DNA from: Streptomyces europaeiscabiei
GTDB taxonomy: Bacteria; Actinomycetota; Actinomycetes; Streptomycetales; Streptomycetaceae
Reading direction: 5' to 3'
DNA length: 64,000 nt
Assembly (NCBI RefSeq): GCF_036346855.1
Contig: NZ_CP107841.1
Span: forward strand, 5,026,001 to 5,090,000
Position 1 is the stretch's first letter. Each line of letters starts with the position of its first letter. The notes below the pieces were generated by a model that saw only the letters and a list, made by a program, of their open reading frames with translations, did no database searches and was not told where the DNA came from. Position numbers and translations under genes: made by a program. Below are positions 62,322 to 64,000 of this stretch, piece by piece.

Positions 62322-62689
62322 CCGACAACAGGTCCCCCCGCCCCACACGGGCGAGCCCTGCCGACACGGGCTCCGCCCCCCGGCGGGGGCCCGCGTCTAC
62401 ACTCCCGGGCGACAACGCCTCGCCCCTCCGGAGACGTCCGGACGAAGCGCCGAGGAAACCCCGAAGAAGCCCCGAGCGAGCCCCGAGCGAGCCCCTGGAG
62501 AAGCCGGAGCTCGCCCCCGCTAAATCCCCGGCGGCGTCTCGCGGCGCACTCCCCGTCCCCCGAACGGACCCCGCCGAGCACCCACGACCGCCACCGGACC
62601 CTCACAGAATTACTGCTTTGCCCCACTTCGCGACGGCTTTCCGGGGTGGCACTCCGTCGCCATGGCTGCGCCCGGAACGTCTCGACCGG
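62322..62689. other. Gene-free interval upstream of the VapB-like gene
   Basis: About 370 bp, C/G-rich with CGCCGAGGAAACCCCGAAGA-type direct repeats near 62445-62500. A minus-strand open frame spans it but also runs antisense through the next gene; not supported. The promoter of the next gene lies at its right end. Confidence 0.4.
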
Positions 62690-62695
62690 TAGGCT
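62690..62695 (+). promoter_or_regulatory. -10 box of a probably leaderless gene
   Basis: TAGGCT, followed by 6 nt and the GTG start. With the usual 6-7-nt spacing, transcription should start at the start codon. Confidence 0.6.
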
Positions 62696-62701
62696 TTCCG
62701 T

Positions 62702-62998
62702 GTGATCTTCAAGCGCATCGGAAACGGCCGGCCGTACCCCGACCACGGCCGGGAAAGCACCCGGCAGTGGGCGGACGTCGCACCGCGCCCGGTCCGCCTC
62801 GATCAGCTCGTGACGACCAAGGGGCAGCTGGACCTGGAGACCCTCCTCGCCGAGGACTCCACCTTCTACGGCGACCTCTTCGCGCACGTGGTGAAGTGGC
62901 AGGGCGATCTGTACCTGGAGGACGGCCTCCACCGCGCGGTCCGCGCGGCCCTCCAGCAACGCCAGGTGCTCCACGCCCGCGTCCTCGAACTGGACTAG
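62702..62998 (+). CDS. Conserved actinobacterial small protein (VapB-like annotation in relatives)
   Basis: 98 aa. MIFKRIGNGRPYPDHGRESTRQWADVAPRPVRLDQLVTTKGQLDLETLLAEDSTFYGDLFAHVVKW, ends LHRAVRAALQQRQVLHARVLEL. Highly conserved next to LytR_C and upp in streptomycetes (from memory). I recall it being labelled a VapB-family antitoxin, but no toxin gene is adjacent and the fold looks ParB-like in its ..GDLYLEDGLHRAVRAA.. part. GTG start with no Shine-Dalgarno; TAGGCT at -12 implies a leaderless mRNA. Confidence 0.75.
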   Translation: MIFKRIGNGRPYPDHGRESTRQWADVAPRPVRLDQLVTTKGQLDLETLLAEDSTFYGDLFAHVVKWQGDLYLEDGLHRAVRAALQQRQVLHARVLELD

Positions 62999-63010
62999 CC
63001 CTTCCACCGG

Positions 63011-63052
63011 AAGCCGCCGCGGGGGTCGCCGTGCCACCGCCGCAGGCGGCTT
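63011..63052 (+). terminator. Terminator after the VapB-like gene
   Basis: AAGCCGCC (63011-63018) pairs with GGCGGCTT (63045-63052); inner GCGGGGG..-CCGCCGC segments may add pairing. Confidence 0.7.
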
Positions 63053-63145
63053 CGACCCATGCCCGGACAGTCGCCCGTTGGCCCTTTCGGGTTGGACTGC
63101 AGCGCGGTGAATGATCATCTAGTAGGCATCGCCGTCCAACGGCAC

Positions 63146-63151
63146 TACGCT
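63146..63151 (+). promoter_or_regulatory. Candidate -10 of the LytR_C gene
   Basis: TACGCT followed by six bases and the ATG, the same geometry as at 62690. Suggests another leaderless mRNA. Confidence 0.5.
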
Positions 63152-63157
63152 GCGCCC

Positions 63158-63826
63158 ATGAGCATGCTGACTCCTCCTGGCATGGGCGGCCAGTACCGGA
63201 TCACGGGGGACAAGTACCCGAGGCTGCGCCGGCCCAAGAGGCGTCGCAGGCTCGTCCTCTCGGTCGTCGCGTCCGTGACCGCGCTGGGCCTCGTCGGCTG
63301 GGGAACCCTGCAGCTCATCGATGTCTTCACCGGTGACGAGGACCAGGCCGCCGCGGCCGGACCCAAGGCGGACTGCGCGTCCCGGGTGAGCCCTTCCCCG
63401 AAAGCGAGCGGGCCGGCCGGGAAGTCCCGGGCGTCCGCCAAGGGCTTCCCCGCACCCGGCAGGATCACCGTCAACGTCCTCAACGCCACGCCCCGCGCCG
63501 GCCTCGCCAAGGAGACCGCCGACGAGCTGAAGAAGCGCGGCTTCCGTATCGGCAACGTGGGCAACGCGACCAAGGAGTACGACAAGAAGGTCAAGGGCGC
63601 CGCGATACTGCTCGGCGCGAAGGCCGCCGAGAGCGCGGCGCTGCCCGTCCTCAACACCCAGCTCACCGGCGCGCAGCTGAAGACCGACGGCCGCAAGAAG
63701 GCCACTGAGGTGGACCTCGTCATCGGCACCGGCTTCAAGGCCCTCAGCAAGCAGAAGGACGCCGACAAGGCCCTGGCCACCCTGACCAGTCCCGAGCCGA
63801 CGCCCACCGCTGCGAAAACCTGCTGA
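63158..63826 (+). CDS. LytR C-terminal-domain membrane protein
   Basis: 222 aa. Basic cytoplasmic N-terminus (RLRRPKRRRR), a single membrane helix (LVLSVVASVTALGLVGWGTLQLI), a Ser/Pro/Ala/Lys linker, then the LytR_C domain (ITVNVLNATPRAGLAKETADELKKRGFRIGNVGNATK). Faces the cell wall; may bind envelope polymers. ATG at 63158 is preceded by no ribosome site. Convergent with upp. Confidence 0.9.
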   Translation: MSMLTPPGMGGQYRITGDKYPRLRRPKRRRRLVLSVVASVTALGLVGWGTLQLIDVFTGDEDQAAAAGPKADCASRVSPSPKASGPAGKSRASAKGFPAPGRITVNVLNATPRAGLAKETADELKKRGFRIGNVGNATKEYDKKVKGAAILLGAKAAESAALPVLNTQLTGAQLKTDGRKKATEVDLVIGTGFKALSKQKDADKALATLTSPEPTPTAAKTC

Positions 63827-63853
63827 CCTGCTGACCTGCTGCCTGTGACCGAG

Positions 63854-63882
63854 CCCCGTAGGGAGCTCTTCCCCTTACGGGG
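63854..63882. terminator. Bidirectional terminator between LytR_C gene and upp
   Basis: CCCCGTA (63854-63860) pairs with TACGGGG (63876-63882), with inner GGGAGCTCTTCCC pairing. It ends at the base next to the upp stop codon. Confidence 0.8.

Positions 63883-64000
<118 letters not shown>

Noticed and set aside
62195..63118. 307-codon minus-strand open frame
   Set aside because: Runs antisense to the glycosylase end and the VapB-like gene; no domain pattern.

Overview
The window is a high-GC actinobacterial chromosome segment, almost certainly from a Streptomyces species. The evidence is very high G+C at third codon positions, frequent GTG starts, an Lsr2 nucleoid protein, a DtxR/DmdR-type iron box, and the gene order vdh - DUF3073 - purM - purF - purL/Q/S - lsr2 - purC - purD - dnaX - ffs - tRNA-Ser at one end and LytR_C - upp at the other. 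From memory this resembles the core order of S. coelicolor around SCO4089-SCO4041, with a large accessory insertion in the middle.

Layout. 1-24.9 kb is core housekeeping: dispersed de novo purine genes (purM, purF, the overlapping purS-purQ-purL operon, purC, purD), dnaX and the SRP RNA. Within it sit lsr2, three tRNA-Gly genes, and an ABC exporter plus two-component system bracketed by two identical tRNA-Gly(GCC) genes with matching terminators. 24.8-28.5 kb: a tRNA-Ser(GGA) gene whose last 55 bp are repeated at 28480-28534. The two copies bound a small integrated segment carrying a WYL/helicase-associated protein and a VapBC toxin-antitoxin pair. 28.6-33.9 kb is a graveyard: a truncated tyrosine integrase, a sigma-factor fragment, a frameshifted acyltransferase, a polymorphic-toxin-like nuclease with a DUF1963 neighbour, and an ISKra4-type transposase remnant.

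33.9-48.2 kb is a ribosomal-peptide cluster and the most interesting part of the window. It has the full daptide set: two Cys-free precursors ending in Thr, an iron-ADH-like dehydrogenase, a class III aminotransferase, a methyltransferase, a RiPP-recognition protein, an intramembrane metalloprotease and an ABC exporter. It is joined to a class III lanthionine synthetase (LanKC) and an LLM-family flavin/F420 oxidoreductase, under a divergent TrmB/LuxR-type regulator. The precursors have no cysteine, so lanthionine rings cannot form within them. I infer a hybrid peptide with a dimethylated C-terminal diamine plus dehydrated, possibly reduced (D-Ala/D-Abu), Ser/Thr residues.

48.3-64 kb: a small secreted protein, a Cys-octapeptide repeat protein coupled to a membrane protein, a TrkA-C/antiporter pair, a beta-hydroxyacid-type dehydrogenase, a TauD-type dioxygenase, a CopC-CopD protein and a cupin. 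An iron-boxed divergent locus (siderophore-interacting protein versus penicillin-acylase plus IucB-like GNAT) follows, then an HhH-GPD glycosylase, two probably leaderless genes, and the 3' end of upp. The window is unusually rich in short tandem repeats, many placed at gene ends or in linkers.
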